NCBI GenBank assembly: GCA_964347945.1
Contig: CAYGAW010000169.1
Span: 1 to 24,357 of the forward strand
Reading direction: 5' to 3'
Length of the DNA stretch: 24,357 nucleotides
Source: CAYGAW01 sp964347945
GTDB lineage: Bacteria; Chloroflexota; Anaerolineae; UBA7937; B3-Chlor
Program-made: the position numbers and the translations under genes
In this document: positions 12,965 through 20,728 of the stretch, in pieces
Numbering within the stretch: position 1 is the first letter of the stretch
How the letters are laid out: each line of letters begins with the position of its first letter
Notes under the pieces: generated by a model
The model's input: only the letters and a program-made list of their open reading frames with translations
The model's database searches: none
Told to the model about the DNA's origin: nothing

Positions 12965-15190
12965 ATGAAATCAAGGATGTTGCTTGTGGGGCTGACCCTA
13001 GTGGGGCTGCTGATCTCCAGCAGTGGAGTCGCTTATGCAGATGGGGTGGTGATCGTGGAGCCGCCGCCTGGCGTGCCGCCTGCTGAAGCGCCCAATCTGG
13101 TCGTCAAGTATCACCGGGTCGAAGTGGATATCAGCGACCAGGTGGCGACCACCGAGGTAGATCAGATCTTCCTCAATGACACGCACTACGATCTGGAGGG
13201 TATCTACATCTTCCCCTTGCCTGAGGAAGCCGCCATCTCCGAATTCGCGATGTACGTGGATGGTGAGAGGTGGGAAGGGGAGATACTGCCTCGTGATGAG
13301 GCACGCAGGATATACGAGGACATTGTGCGCCGCCGCCTCGATCCTGCCCTTCTAGAATACGTAGGGCGCGACACGTTCAAGGCCAGCATCTTCCCCATAG
13401 AGCCGGGCGATGAGCGGCGAGTGGAACTGGCCTACAGCCAGGTTCTGAAAAACGAAGCGGGGCTGGTCAAGTATGTCTATCCGCTCGACACCGAGCGGTT
13501 CTCCGCACGACCACTGGAAGAGGTGGTCATCACGGTGCGAGTTGAGTCCGCACAGCCGATAAGGGCCATCTATAGCCCCAGCCACGACGTTGCCATAGAT
13601 CGCATAGATGAGCACGCGGTGAACGTCAGCTATGAGGCGGCTAACGTGCTTCCCGATCGGGACTTCGAGCTGTACTACACCGTGTCCGATGAAGACATCG
13701 GGCTGAACCTGCTCACCTATCGGGAGCGTGGGGAGGACGGCTTCTTCCTGTTGCTGGTCGCGCCCAAGTTCGAGGTGGATGAGAGCGACGTGGTGGCCAA
13801 GGACGTGATCTTCGTGCTCGATACGTCTGGAAGCATGGAAGGGGAGAAGATAGCTCAGGCCAAGGATGCTCTGGAGTTCATCCTCGACCATCTCAACCCC
13901 GAGGACCGGTTCAACATTGTCGCTTTCAGCACAGGTGTGAGGACGTATGCCAGGCAGGTCCAGCCCGCGGCCGAAGGCGATGAGGCTTGGAGGTTCATTG
14001 ATGATCTGCGCGCAGTCGGTGGGACGAACATAGACCTCGCCCTGGCTGAGGCGCTGACCATGGCTGACGGCGAGCGTCCTCAGATCATCATCTTCTTGAC
14101 CGATGGCTTGCCTACGGAGGGCGTTACTGATACTGACAGGATCATCGCCAACGTGAGCCGTCAGGCGTTGGAGAACGTGAGGATCTTCGCCTTTGGTCTA
14201 GGGGATGATGTGAATACCTTCCTACTAGACACCATTGCTCAGGACAACCGGGGGGCGAGTTCTTACGTGCGGCCGCACGAGAACATCGAGGAGGAGGTGT
14301 CCACCTTCTATGCCAAGGTGAGCATGCCATTGTTGGCTGACGTAGAGTTGGAATTCGGAGATTTGCGGGTTGAAGATACCTATCCTTATCCGTTGCCCGA
14401 CCTGTTTGCAGGGACGCAATTGGTGATGGTCGGTCGGTATCAGGAAGGTGGCAGAACGGACATCATCCTGAGCGGCGAGGTGAACGGGGAGGAGCAGCGA
14501 TTCGTGTACGAGAACCTGCGCTTCGAAGACAGAGGTGGTGAGGAGTTCATCCCCCGGCTATGGGCCACGCGCAAGATAGGTTATCTGCTCAACGAAATTA
14601 GGCTGCATGGTGAGGGACGGGAGTTGATCGATGAGATCGTGGACCTGAGCGTGCGGTACGGGATCATGACGCCGTACACCTCGTTCCTTGTTGAGGAAGA
14701 GCAGGACATCTTCACTCCCGAGGGACGGGAGGAAGCGGCTGACGGAATGTGGTACCAAGCGACGGCTGTGCCCGCGCCGGCGGTCGGTGCCGGAGCGGTG
14801 CAGGATGCTGAGAACCGGGAGGCGCTCCGTTCGTCCGACAAGGTGCACGGCAGCACGGAGCAGATCAAGTACGCCAGAGACAAGGTATTCATTCTCCGTG
14901 ATGGGATTTGGACCGACACCACCTACGACAGCTCCATGGACACCGTGAAGGTAGGATTCGGCAGCGATGACTACTTTGCCTTGATGGCGGCCCACCCCGA
15001 GTGGGGGTACTACTTCTCCGTAGGCCAGGAGGTTATTGTGGTGCTGGACGGAATCGCTTACCAGGTGTCTGAGGGCGACTTCCCGCCCGTTGATATCCCC
15101 GTCGAGCCCCCTTCTCCCGACTCGGCCCTGACCCCGTGGGATTTCCTGACGCAGCTGGTGGAGTGGGTCTTGAGCCTGTTGCCAGTGTAG
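12965..15190 (+). CDS. Secreted VIT and von Willebrand factor A domain protein
   Basis: A 741-residue exported protein related to the inter-alpha-trypsin inhibitor heavy-chain type of bacterial vWA proteins. A Sec signal peptide starts MKSRMLLVGLTLVGLL and ends near AYA-DG. The VIT domain covers about residues 35-150 (RVEVDISDQVATTEVDQIF, YIFPLPEEAAISEF, LPRDEARRIYEDI). The vWA domain (about 278-450) has an intact MIDAS, DTSGS at 286-290, with FLTDGLPTEG later. The long C-terminal region includes RKIGYLLNEIRLHG and YGIMTPYTSFLVEEE, common in this family, and ends in a short hydrophobic segment without a sorting motif. ATG 12965 is preferred over an in-frame ATG at 12941 because AGGAGGGGAG precedes it and the signal peptide then has normal length. 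Metal-dependent adhesion or envelope assembly is likely; the ligand is unknown. Confidence 0.9.
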   Translation: MKSRMLLVGLTLVGLLISSSGVAYADGVVIVEPPPGVPPAEAPNLVVKYHRVEVDISDQVATTEVDQIFLNDTHYDLEGIYIFPLPEEAAISEFAMYVDGERWEGEILPRDEARRIYEDIVRRRLDPALLEYVGRDTFKASIFPIEPGDERRVELAYSQVLKNEAGLVKYVYPLDTERFSARPLEEVVITVRVESAQPIRAIYSPSHDVAIDRIDEHAVNVSYEAANVLPDRDFELYYTVSDEDIGLNLLTYRERGEDGFFLLLVAPKFEVDESDVVAKDVIFVLDTSGSMEGEKIAQAKDALEFILDHLNPEDRFNIVAFSTGVRTYARQVQPAAEGDEAWRFIDDLRAVGGTNIDLALAEALTMADGERPQIIIFLTDGLPTEGVTDTDRIIANVSRQALENVRIFAFGLGDDVNTFLLDTIAQDNRGASSYVRPHENIEEEVSTFYAKVSMPLLADVELEFGDLRVEDTYPYPLPDLFAGTQLVMVGRYQEGGRTDIILSGEVNGEEQRFVYENLRFEDRGGEEFIPRLWATRKIGYLLNEIRLHGEGRELIDEIVDLSVRYGIMTPYTSFLVEEEQDIFTPEGREEAADGMWYQATAVPAPAVGAGAVQDAENREALRSSDKVHGSTEQIKYARDKVFILRDGIWTDTTYDSSMDTVKVGFGSDDYFALMAAHPEWGYYFSVGQEVIVVLDGIAYQVSEGDFPPVDIPVEPPSPDSALTPWDFLTQLVEWVLSLLPV

Positions 15191-15210
15191 CGCCCGGGTG
15201 GTGCGACCCG

Positions 15211-15247
15211 GAAAGAAACGAAGAGGCTGGCACTGCCAGCCTCTTCG
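15211..15247 (-). terminator. Intrinsic terminator, minus strand
   Basis: CGAAGAGGCTGGC (15219-15231) and GCCAGCCTCTTCG (15235-15247) form a perfect 13-bp stem with a 3-base loop. Read on the minus strand it is followed by TTTCTTTC (15218-15211), so it terminates leftward transcription reaching it from the TPR remnant. On the plus strand no T tract follows, yet the hairpin sits 28 bases after the VIT-vWA stop and may act weakly there too. Confidence 0.8.
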
Positions 15248-15329
15248 TACCTTGCTGTGCACTGCTCGTACCTCTCAGGCCTCTCACGATGCGGTCGCGG
15301 GCCAGCGGACCGGCCCCAGGGCGCCCAGT

Positions 15330-15665
15330 CTACTGCCAAGATTGTAGATCCGCCAGGTTCTGACGAGGCGGGTCCCAATCAGGGGCCAGGCTGGCGGCCT
15401 GCTCGAAGTACTGGTGAACGGCCTCTGGGTCGCCCATTTCCCTGGCGATCCCGCCCAAGTCGTTGTAGAGCCGCGCATGGTCAGGGGCCGCCTCCAGGGC
15501 TTCCCGGGCCAGAGAGGCTGCCTGGGACCACTCGAGTACCGTGCTGACGGCCGCGTTCTGGCCTAGGATCACACTCACCCGCTCGGCGCCAGGATCCGCC
15601 GCTTGTTCGAAGCGGATGAGAGCGTTCCGGTTCCGCTGGGAGCTGCGCGCAGTCTTGCAACGCAC
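15330..15665 (-). pseudogene. TPR-repeat protein remnant
   Basis: A 111-codon frame whose C-terminal half shows two tetratricopeptide-like repeats (SLAREALEAAPDHARLYNDLG and AVHQYFEQAASLAPDW). The first 15 or so residues are Arg/Ser-rich and have no protein character. The GTG at 15665 has no binding site. The frame begins only 18 bases after a strong terminator for the upstream gene, and I see no promoter. It is best read as the tail of a larger TPR gene that lost its N-terminus, still followed by its own terminator at 15211-15247. A small expressed TPR protein is possible but less likely. Confidence 0.5.
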
Positions 15666-15682
15666 TGCGCGAGAGGGGACAG

Positions 15683-15717
15683 AAAAAAAAGAGGCCGCGG
15701 CGAAGCCGCCCCGGCCT
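15683..15717 (-). terminator. Intrinsic terminator after the DUF35 gene
   Basis: On the minus strand AGGCC, a 3-base bulge, GCGGC, loop TTC, GCCGC and GGCCT form a stem (15717-15692), followed by an unbroken run of eight T (15690-15683). It ends the thiolase-DUF35 transcript 24 bases after the DUF35 stop. Confidence 0.88.
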
Positions 15718-15740
15718 TTCGTGATCGACTGAGGTTGCCC

Positions 15741-16187
15741 TCACGGCTTGGTGAACGTATAGCTAAGCTGCCCATTGGGCAGCGTGATGGGCTCGGTCTT
15801 CATCGCCATCCCGATGGCCAACTCTTCATCAGGGATGTCCTTGGCGATGCGGCCGAAGACCTTGTAGTCCCCATAGTCGAGAATGGCGATGGAGTAGGGC
15901 AGGTCTTCCTCGAAGCCCACGGGCGCATAGGACAACTTGCTCCAACTCACCAGTTTCCCGGGTCCGCTGACCTCGAACCATTCGATGTCGCTGGATAGAC
16001 ACTCGGCGCAGTCGGCCACGGGAGGAAAATGCACGGTCCCGCACTTCCTGCACTTGGTGCCCATGACCCGACCCTGCTCCAAGTAGCTTACGAAATCGTT
16101 CACCTTGGATATGGAGGTGAAGCTAACGGTGCCGAACTTCTGGAAGCGATCATCAACTTCCTTCTTCTTTTTCTTCTTCTCAGCCAT
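15741..16187 (-). CDS. DUF35 OB-fold / zinc-ribbon acyl-CoA-binding protein (thiolase partner)
   Basis: A 148-residue DUF35 protein. A lysine-rich start (MAEKKKKKKEVDDRFQ) leads into a helix, then a rubredoxin-like zinc ribbon with CRKCG and CAEC pairs, then an OB-fold (GPGKLVSWSKLSYAPVGF, YSIAILDYGDYKVFGRI). DUF35 proteins bind acyl-CoA and form complexes with thiolase-fold enzymes, channelling substrate. ATG 16187 lies one base after the stop of the thiolase gene, with GGGAGGTC inside the thiolase end as binding site, so the pair is translationally coupled. A longer frame to 16343 would overlap the thiolase by 155 bases and is rejected. The run of six lysines is unusual and may come from slippage in an A-rich tract. 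Confidence 0.9.
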   Translation of the reverse strand: MAEKKKKKKEVDDRFQKFGTVSFTSISKVNDFVSYLEQGRVMGTKCRKCGTVHFPPVADCAECLSSDIEWFEVSGPGKLVSWSKLSYAPVGFEEDLPYSIAILDYGDYKVFGRIAKDIPDEELAIGMAMKTEPITLPNGQLSYTFTKP

Positions 16188-16188
16188 C

Positions 16189-17349
16189 CTATGACCTCCC
16201 GAGGATGGTGACGTTGCCATAGAGACCGACGCCACCAATGTTGTGCACCAGTCCGATCTCCGGATCCTCAACCTGCATGGGCCCTGCTTCCCCCCTGAGC
16301 TGCAACGCGATGGTCCTGATCTGTGAACCACCAGTGGCCCCAATGGGGTGCCCCTTGGACAGCAGGCCTCCGTCCACGTTCACTGGGATCTTGCCCTCTT
16401 TGTAGGTCTCCTTGGCTTTGATGAGTTCTTTTCCCTCTCCCGGTTCGGCGAAACCCAGATTCTCGTAGGCCATCATCTCAGCGATGGTGAAGCAGTCGTG
16501 GACCTCCGCCACATCGATGTCCCCTGGGCCGATCCCTGCCATTTCGTAGGCTTGTCTTCCCGCCTCGATGGCGACTTTCAGCCCAGTGAAGAGGTCCCGT
16601 CCAGCCGTGTTCACCGTGTCTGATGCAGCTCCCAAACCCAGGATCCACACCGGCTTTTCGCTCAGAGCCTGGGCCTTCTTCTCGCTGGCCAGGATGATGC
16701 ATGAAGAACCGTCGGCGTTGGCGCAGCAGTCGAAGACCTTCAAGGGTGTGGCCACCGGAGGTCTCTCCGGATCGAAGATTTGCTCCATAGTCACCGGCTT
16801 TCTGTAGACGGCCTTCTCGTTCATCTGCCCGTAAGTGGCAGCCTTGATCCTGATCAGGGCCAGGTCTTCCTCGGTGGTGCCGTACTTGTCCATGTGTGCC
16901 CTGGCATACATGGCATAGTAGGCTGGCATCATAGTGCCGAAGGGCGACTCCCACTGGATGTCGGCGCCCCTGCCCATCCTCTCTTGGGATTCGGCAGAGG
17001 TGATCTCGGACATCTTCTGGAAGCCCAGCACACAAACGACGTCGTGGAGATCTGACTCGATGAGCGAGTACGCAGCCCGCACGCCCATGCTGCTGGAAGA
17101 GCAAAGGCTCTCCAGATACATGGTTGGTTGGGGTGTGAGGCGCAGGTACTCGGCGATCACCCCTGCGGGAGACCTTTGCTTGTCATATTCGGGTGCAGAA
17201 CAAATTATGGATGCGTCGATCTCCTCGTTCGATATCTTCGCATCCTCCATGGCCTCCTTGAACCCCTCGTAGGCCAGTTCCCGGATGGAACCGGGGTATC
17301 CGCGGACGAAAGCACTCTGTCCGACTCCTATGATCGCTACTCTTCCCAC
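16189..17349 (-). CDS. Thiolase-family acyltransferase (SCP2/acetyl-CoA acetyltransferase type)
   Basis: A 386-residue thiolase-fold enzyme. The nucleophile is C83 in ESLCSSSSMG. The later motifs are EVHDCFTIAEM, which carries the histidine of the H-D-C type found in non-classical, SCP2-like thiolases, and GLLSKGHPIGATG, with the catalytic histidine. Such enzymes with an adjacent DUF35 gene condense or cleave acyl-CoA in fatty-acid, isoprenoid or aromatic-acid pathways; the substrate cannot be told here. The start is GTG 17349, with AGGAGG six bases upstream; an ATG four bases earlier is out of frame. It is the first gene of a two-gene operon ending at the terminator 15683-15717. Confidence 0.9.
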   Translation of the reverse strand: MGRVAIIGVGQSAFVRGYPGSIRELAYEGFKEAMEDAKISNEEIDASIICSAPEYDKQRSPAGVIAEYLRLTPQPTMYLESLCSSSSMGVRAAYSLIESDLHDVVCVLGFQKMSEITSAESQERMGRGADIQWESPFGTMMPAYYAMYARAHMDKYGTTEEDLALIRIKAATYGQMNEKAVYRKPVTMEQIFDPERPPVATPLKVFDCCANADGSSCIILASEKKAQALSEKPVWILGLGAASDTVNTAGRDLFTGLKVAIEAGRQAYEMAGIGPGDIDVAEVHDCFTIAEMMAYENLGFAEPGEGKELIKAKETYKEGKIPVNVDGGLLSKGHPIGATGGSQIRTIALQLRGEAGPMQVEDPEIGLVHNIGGVGLYGNVTILGRS

Positions 17350-17401
17350 ACATTACCTCCTGTTTGGATGAACTCCTTCTCGGAATGCAAGCACTCGACG
17401 G

Positions 17402-17430
17402 ATGGTACCATACATGCCTTGCAGGTTCAA
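17402..17430 (-). promoter_or_regulatory. Possible promoter of the thiolase operon
   Basis: On the minus strand TTGAAC (17430-17425) and TACCAT (17407-17402) are 17 bases apart. The -35 overlaps the stop codon of the PfkB-type kinase gene. Expected start near 17395 would give a leader of about 45 nt containing the AGGAGG site. The -10 match is only moderate. Confidence 0.4.
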
Positions 17431-18452
17431 AGCTCGGCCTCCGTCCAGTGCTCTATAGCCCAGGCCAGCTCCTCGTGGGTGGGAACAGCATTGCCCAACT
17501 TCCTGACCGTCAGCCCCGCTGCGTAGTTGGCCAGGCGCGCGCCCACCTCGGTGCCCAGACCAGCGGCCAGGCCTAGGGTAAGAAGCGCGATCACGGTATC
17601 CCCAGCGCCGGTGACGTCGAACACCTCGCTTCGGTTGGCGGCGGGGATGTGAAGGCTTCCTTCGTGGGAAGTGATCAAAGACATGCCTTCGTCACCGCGG
17701 GTGACGACGATGGCCGATGAGCCCAGATCGGCCAGCAGACGCTCTCCTGCTTGCTCAAAGTCAGCGTCGGCCCGCAACTCCCGCCCCAGCACGGCTTCGG
17801 CCTCTCGGCGGTTGCACTTCACCAAGTCGAAACCCTTGAACTTGTGCAGGTCTCCCTGGGAATCGACGGTGAGGAGCTTGCCGTGATCTCGGGACAGCCT
17901 CAGGGTGGCGGCGATGGTGTCCTCGTTCACGACGCCCGTCTTGTAGTCCGAGACCAACAGTGCATCGACGCGCGGGGCTATCTCCTGCAGATGAGTGGCC
18001 AAGCGAGAGGTGACGCCAGCATCAAGAGGGCGACGCTCGATCTGGTCTATGCGCGCCAGGTGCTGGGGAAAGACCAGAGTGCCCTCGGCCACAACCCGGG
18101 TCTTGGTGGTTGTGGTGCGCGTCGCGTCGCTCACCAAGCCATCGGTGATGATTCCTGCCTGGCACAGGAGTTCCACCAGTGCGCGTGCTGCTTCGTCCTC
18201 GCCGACAACACCAACTTGGTACGTTGTACTTCCGAGAGCGCTGATGTTCTGAGCGGGATTGGCGGCGCCACCAGGTACGTGGAAGCGGCGAACGTACTCC
18301 AGGACCGGGACCGGTGCCTCGCGGGAGAGTCTAGTTGCTCGACCCACGATGTACTCATCGAGGAAGACATCGCCGAGCACCAAGACGCTCTTGCCGCGAA
18401 GCCGGGGCAGCGCTTCTAGCAGACGATCCTTATGCACACTTGTTTGCGTCAT
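17427..18452 (-). CDS. PfkB-family kinase, HldE/RfaE N-terminal-domain type
   Basis: A 341-residue ribokinase-fold sugar kinase. The N-terminal part has VLVLGDVFLDEYIVG and the glycine motif VPGGAANPAQN; the second PfkB signature EVFDVTGAGDTV holds the catalytic base D285. The closest match by eye is the kinase half of HldE (RfaE), which phosphorylates heptose 7-phosphate at O1; the SREAPVPVLEY and YKTGVV segments fit. The cytidylyltransferase half of bifunctional HldE is absent, as in separate-gene (HldA-like) versions. In a lineage without classical LPS the product may feed S-layer or exopolysaccharide glycans. ATG 18452 has GAGG upstream, and a strong promoter lies at 18480-18508. Other PfkB sugar kinases cannot be excluded. 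Confidence 0.82.
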   Translation of the reverse strand: MTQTSVHKDRLLEALPRLRGKSVLVLGDVFLDEYIVGRATRLSREAPVPVLEYVRRFHVPGGAANPAQNISALGSTTYQVGVVGEDEAARALVELLCQAGIITDGLVSDATRTTTTKTRVVAEGTLVFPQHLARIDQIERRPLDAGVTSRLATHLQEIAPRVDALLVSDYKTGVVNEDTIAATLRLSRDHGKLLTVDSQGDLHKFKGFDLVKCNRREAEAVLGRELRADADFEQAGERLLADLGSSAIVVTRGDEGMSLITSHEGSLHIPAANRSEVFDVTGAGDTVIALLTLGLAAGLGTEVGARLANYAAGLTVRKLGNAVPTHEELAWAIEHWTEAEL

Positions 18453-18479
18453 GATCCTCGTCTGGGATTCCGACGCGCA

Positions 18480-18508
18480 ATTCTATCATGCACGAGAGAC
18501 AAAGTCAA
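18480..18508 (-). promoter_or_regulatory. Promoter of the PfkB-family kinase gene
   Basis: On the minus strand TTGACT (18508-18503) and TAGAAT (18485-18480) are 17 bases apart. The -35 box overlaps the stop codon of maf (18507-18505). Predicted start near 18473 gives a leader of about 20 nt with GAGG before ATG 18452. Confidence 0.7.
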
Positions 18509-19161
18509 TGACTGGCTTGCTCCAGGATCTGACTTGCTGCGAGGCACTTTCGACCCGTGAGCACCCCGCAGGCTTGGACGGGCGAAACAGGCAGCTTGAA
18601 TCCCAGCTCTAGGTGCGTGACGTACAGATGACACAGCGGCATACCCATTACATTTGTGTAGCAACCCTCGATTCTGGCCACGGGGTTGAATACTGCATCC
18701 TGGATAGCGTAGGCGCCGGCTTTGTCAAACGGCTCGCCCCTTGCGATGTAGTCGGCAATCTCGTCGTCGCTGTAGTCTCTCATCCATACCCGCGTTTCGG
18801 TTGACCGAACGGCGATCGCCCGACGGGAGGGAGCGACGACGGCAATGCCGCTGATGACCTGGTGCTCGTGCCCGCGCAAAGCCTTGAGCATGGCCCAGGC
18901 TTGGGTCTTGTCAGCTGGCTTGCCCATCACTTGGCCGCTCAGGACCACCAATGTGTCCGCAGCAACGATGATCTTGGCTGGCTCTTCGCTGGCCACAGCC
19001 TCAGCTTTCATGCGGGCGAGGCGTACTGCCTGCTGGCTTGGCTTTTCCTTGGGAAGTGCCATTTCGCCCACGGCGGGCCTGACGGCCTTGAATGGGACGC
19101 CCAGCAGACTGAGAAGCTCCTTCCGGCGCGGCGAGCCTGAAGCTAGGACCATGCTAGTCAT
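18505..19161 (-). CDS. maf: Maf-family nucleoside triphosphate pyrophosphatase
   Basis: A 218-residue Maf/HAM1-type pyrophosphatase that hydrolyses dTTP, UTP or modified nucleotides and is linked to septum formation. Diagnostic stretches are LASGSPRRKELLSLLG at the N-terminus, VAADTLVVLSGQVMGKP, the TRVWMRDYSDDEIADYI segment and FDKAGAYAIQ. The C-terminal 25 residues after LPVSPVQ extend beyond the usual domain. The ATG at 19161 lacks a clear ribosome binding site; a second ATG three codons later is possible. The gene diverges from the YiiX-like hydrolase gene with only about 40 bases between the likely starts. Confidence 0.94.
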   Translation of the reverse strand: MTSMVLASGSPRRKELLSLLGVPFKAVRPAVGEMALPKEKPSQQAVRLARMKAEAVASEEPAKIIVAADTLVVLSGQVMGKPADKTQAWAMLKALRGHEHQVISGIAVVAPSRRAIAVRSTETRVWMRDYSDDEIADYIARGEPFDKAGAYAIQDAVFNPVARIEGCYTNVMGMPLCHLYVTHLELGFKLPVSPVQACGVLTGRKCLAASQILEQASH

Positions 19162-19166
19162 ATCTT

Positions 19167-19193
19167 TTGCAGTTCCGTGAAAGGTGGTATACT
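19167..19193 (+). promoter_or_regulatory. Promoter immediately before the YiiX-like hydrolase start
   Basis: TATACT at 19188-19193 is a near-consensus -10 box. Upstream, TTGCAG (19167-19172) is 15 bases away and TTTTGC (19165-19170) 17 bases away. The predicted start at 19200-19201 coincides with the GTG at 19201, which implies a leaderless message. It also argues against the in-frame GTG at 19177 as the start, because the -10 box would then lie inside the gene. Confidence 0.6.
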
Positions 19194-19200
19194 TCTGGCC

Positions 19201-19809
19201 GTGGATCTTCGCGTGGAGACAGAGAACGACCTCGATTTCGGTCTATTGGAGCCGGGTGATCTCCTCCTGGTGGCCAATCCCACGGACATCTGGCTGGTCA
19301 GATATCTGCTTTTCTGGTCTCATGTTGGCATCGTTGCCAACCGCGGGCTCGTTGACGCCGTCAGAGACCCGCGAGGCGACTACATCGACCAGCAACGATG
19401 GGGTACTGTGCAATGGGTTCCCTATAGGATCTACCGGGCAAACCATGATATTGTGGCTCTCCGGGTGAAGTGCAGCCCAGAGAAGCGTGCGGCGGCAGCC
19501 AGATATGCACTCCAGAAGGTAGGGCTTCCTTACTCCCCAACTCTTCGAAAGGCGTTCCTCGGCCACAGAGAAACTGATTGCTACTCTTGCGCGTCCTTGG
19601 TCTGGCAAGCCTATCTGGCTCAAGGGATAGACCTCTATTCTTTCCCTGGACGGCCCATATTCAATGTCCTGCCCAGTCTCATCTTGCGCAGCAGCCATAT
19701 GGAGGTAATCGCCCGGGGCGTGCGGCCCGAACGGGCAACCGGAGCCTGGCCCAAGAGCCGATTGGCGGTGGAGAGGTTGTGGTTCAAGTACGTGTTGCAC
19801 TCCGTGTAG
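19201..19809 (+). CDS. YiiX/YebB-like NlpC/P60-superfamily cysteine hydrolase
   Basis: A 202-residue protein of the permuted NlpC/P60 (papain-like) group that includes YiiX/YebB. The N-terminal LEPGDLLLVANPTDI and FWSHVGIVAN hold the histidine motif. The later ETDCYSCASLVWQAY holds the cysteine nucleophile, in the permuted His-before-Cys order of this group. Members act on lipids, peptides or cell-wall links; the substrate is unknown. There is no signal peptide. I choose GTG 19201 over the in-frame GTG 19177 because a -10 box (19188-19193) lies between them and neither start has a ribosome binding site. The amidohydrolase gene follows 15 bases later and may share the transcript. Confidence 0.82.
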   Translation: MDLRVETENDLDFGLLEPGDLLLVANPTDIWLVRYLLFWSHVGIVANRGLVDAVRDPRGDYIDQQRWGTVQWVPYRIYRANHDIVALRVKCSPEKRAAAARYALQKVGLPYSPTLRKAFLGHRETDCYSCASLVWQAYLAQGIDLYSFPGRPIFNVLPSLILRSSHMEVIARGVRPERATGAWPKSRLAVERLWFKYVLHSV

Positions 19810-19824
19810 ACATCACAATTCAAG

Positions 19825-20682
19825 ATGGATGGACAAGGTATGCCGGTCATTGACATGCACCTGCACATCATGGAGCCTTCGAACCTCCGGCCCTGGACAA
19901 CCGAGTATCTGCAGAGCCACAGCGGCGAGGACACGGAGCATCTGGCTCAACTCATGACCTCACCTGAGCTTCTGGTCGAGATGCTTCGCCAGAATGGCGT
20001 CGACTACGGAGTAGTCCTCACTGAGATCAGTCCCATCACCACAGGCGTGATCAGTAACGAGGCCGTGGCTGAGTTTTGCCAAGACCAAGACGCTTTGATC
20101 CCCTTCTGCAATATCAACCCCTACATGGTGGCCAATCCCGCTCGGGAACTGGAGCGGTACGTCTTGGAGATGGGGTTCAAGGGGCTAAAGCTTTATCCTA
20201 CGTACCAGGGCTTCTACGCCAATGATAACATGATCTATCCGCTCTACGCCAAGGCTCAGGGACTGCGGATCCCGGTTATGATTCACACCGGGTCCTCCAT
20301 CTTCACGGGCGCCCGCCTCAAGTATGGCGATCCCTTATGGATCGACGATGTGGCTGTGGATTTCCCGGACTTGCCCGTGATTCAGGTTCACAGCGGTCGT
20401 GGGTTCTGGTATCGTAGGGCATTCTTCCTTGCCCGCCTGCACCGCAATGTGTACATGGAGATCGCTGGACTGCCGCCGCAGAAGCTCCTGGAGTATTTCC
20501 CGGAGTTGGAGAAGAACGCAGACAGAATCGTGTTTGGCACCGATTGGCCCGGGCTGCGCAGCATCAGGGCCAACATCGACGCTATCAGGTCCTTGCCCAT
20601 CAGCGAGGAGACCAAGGCCAAGATCCTTGGGGAGAACGCGGCTCGCCTACTGGGTGGGGCCATACCTGACCAGGGCCACTGA
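19825..20682 (+). CDS. Amidohydrolase-2 (ACMSD-like) family metal-dependent hydrolase
   Basis: A 285-residue TIM-barrel enzyme of the amidohydrolase-2 family, which hydrolyses or decarboxylates small carboxylated substrates. It shows the metal motif DMHLH at residues 10-14, GFKGLKLYPTYQGF, the metal histidine in VMIHTGSS, a second in QVHSGRG, and the final metal aspartate in FGTDWPG. The C-terminal helix KAKILGENAARLLG is typical of the family. The ATG at 19825 has no strong binding site. An alternative ATG five codons later (MPVIDMHLH) is plausible and closer to the usual family start. It lies 15 bases after the hydrolase gene, probably in one operon. Substrate not predictable. Confidence 0.88.
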   Translation: MDGQGMPVIDMHLHIMEPSNLRPWTTEYLQSHSGEDTEHLAQLMTSPELLVEMLRQNGVDYGVVLTEISPITTGVISNEAVAEFCQDQDALIPFCNINPYMVANPARELERYVLEMGFKGLKLYPTYQGFYANDNMIYPLYAKAQGLRIPVMIHTGSSIFTGARLKYGDPLWIDDVAVDFPDLPVIQVHSGRGFWYRRAFFLARLHRNVYMEIAGLPPQKLLEYFPELEKNADRIVFGTDWPGLRSIRANIDAIRSLPISEETKAKILGENAARLLGGAIPDQGH

Positions 20683-20728
20683 AGAAAGATTCGGAAGCCA
20701 AGCGGCGGCGCGAGACCGGAAGAATAGT

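Noticed and set aside
14558..15262. 234-codon minus-strand open frame
   Set aside because: It is antisense to the C-terminal part of the VIT-vWA gene and rich in Arg, His and Gly with no motif.
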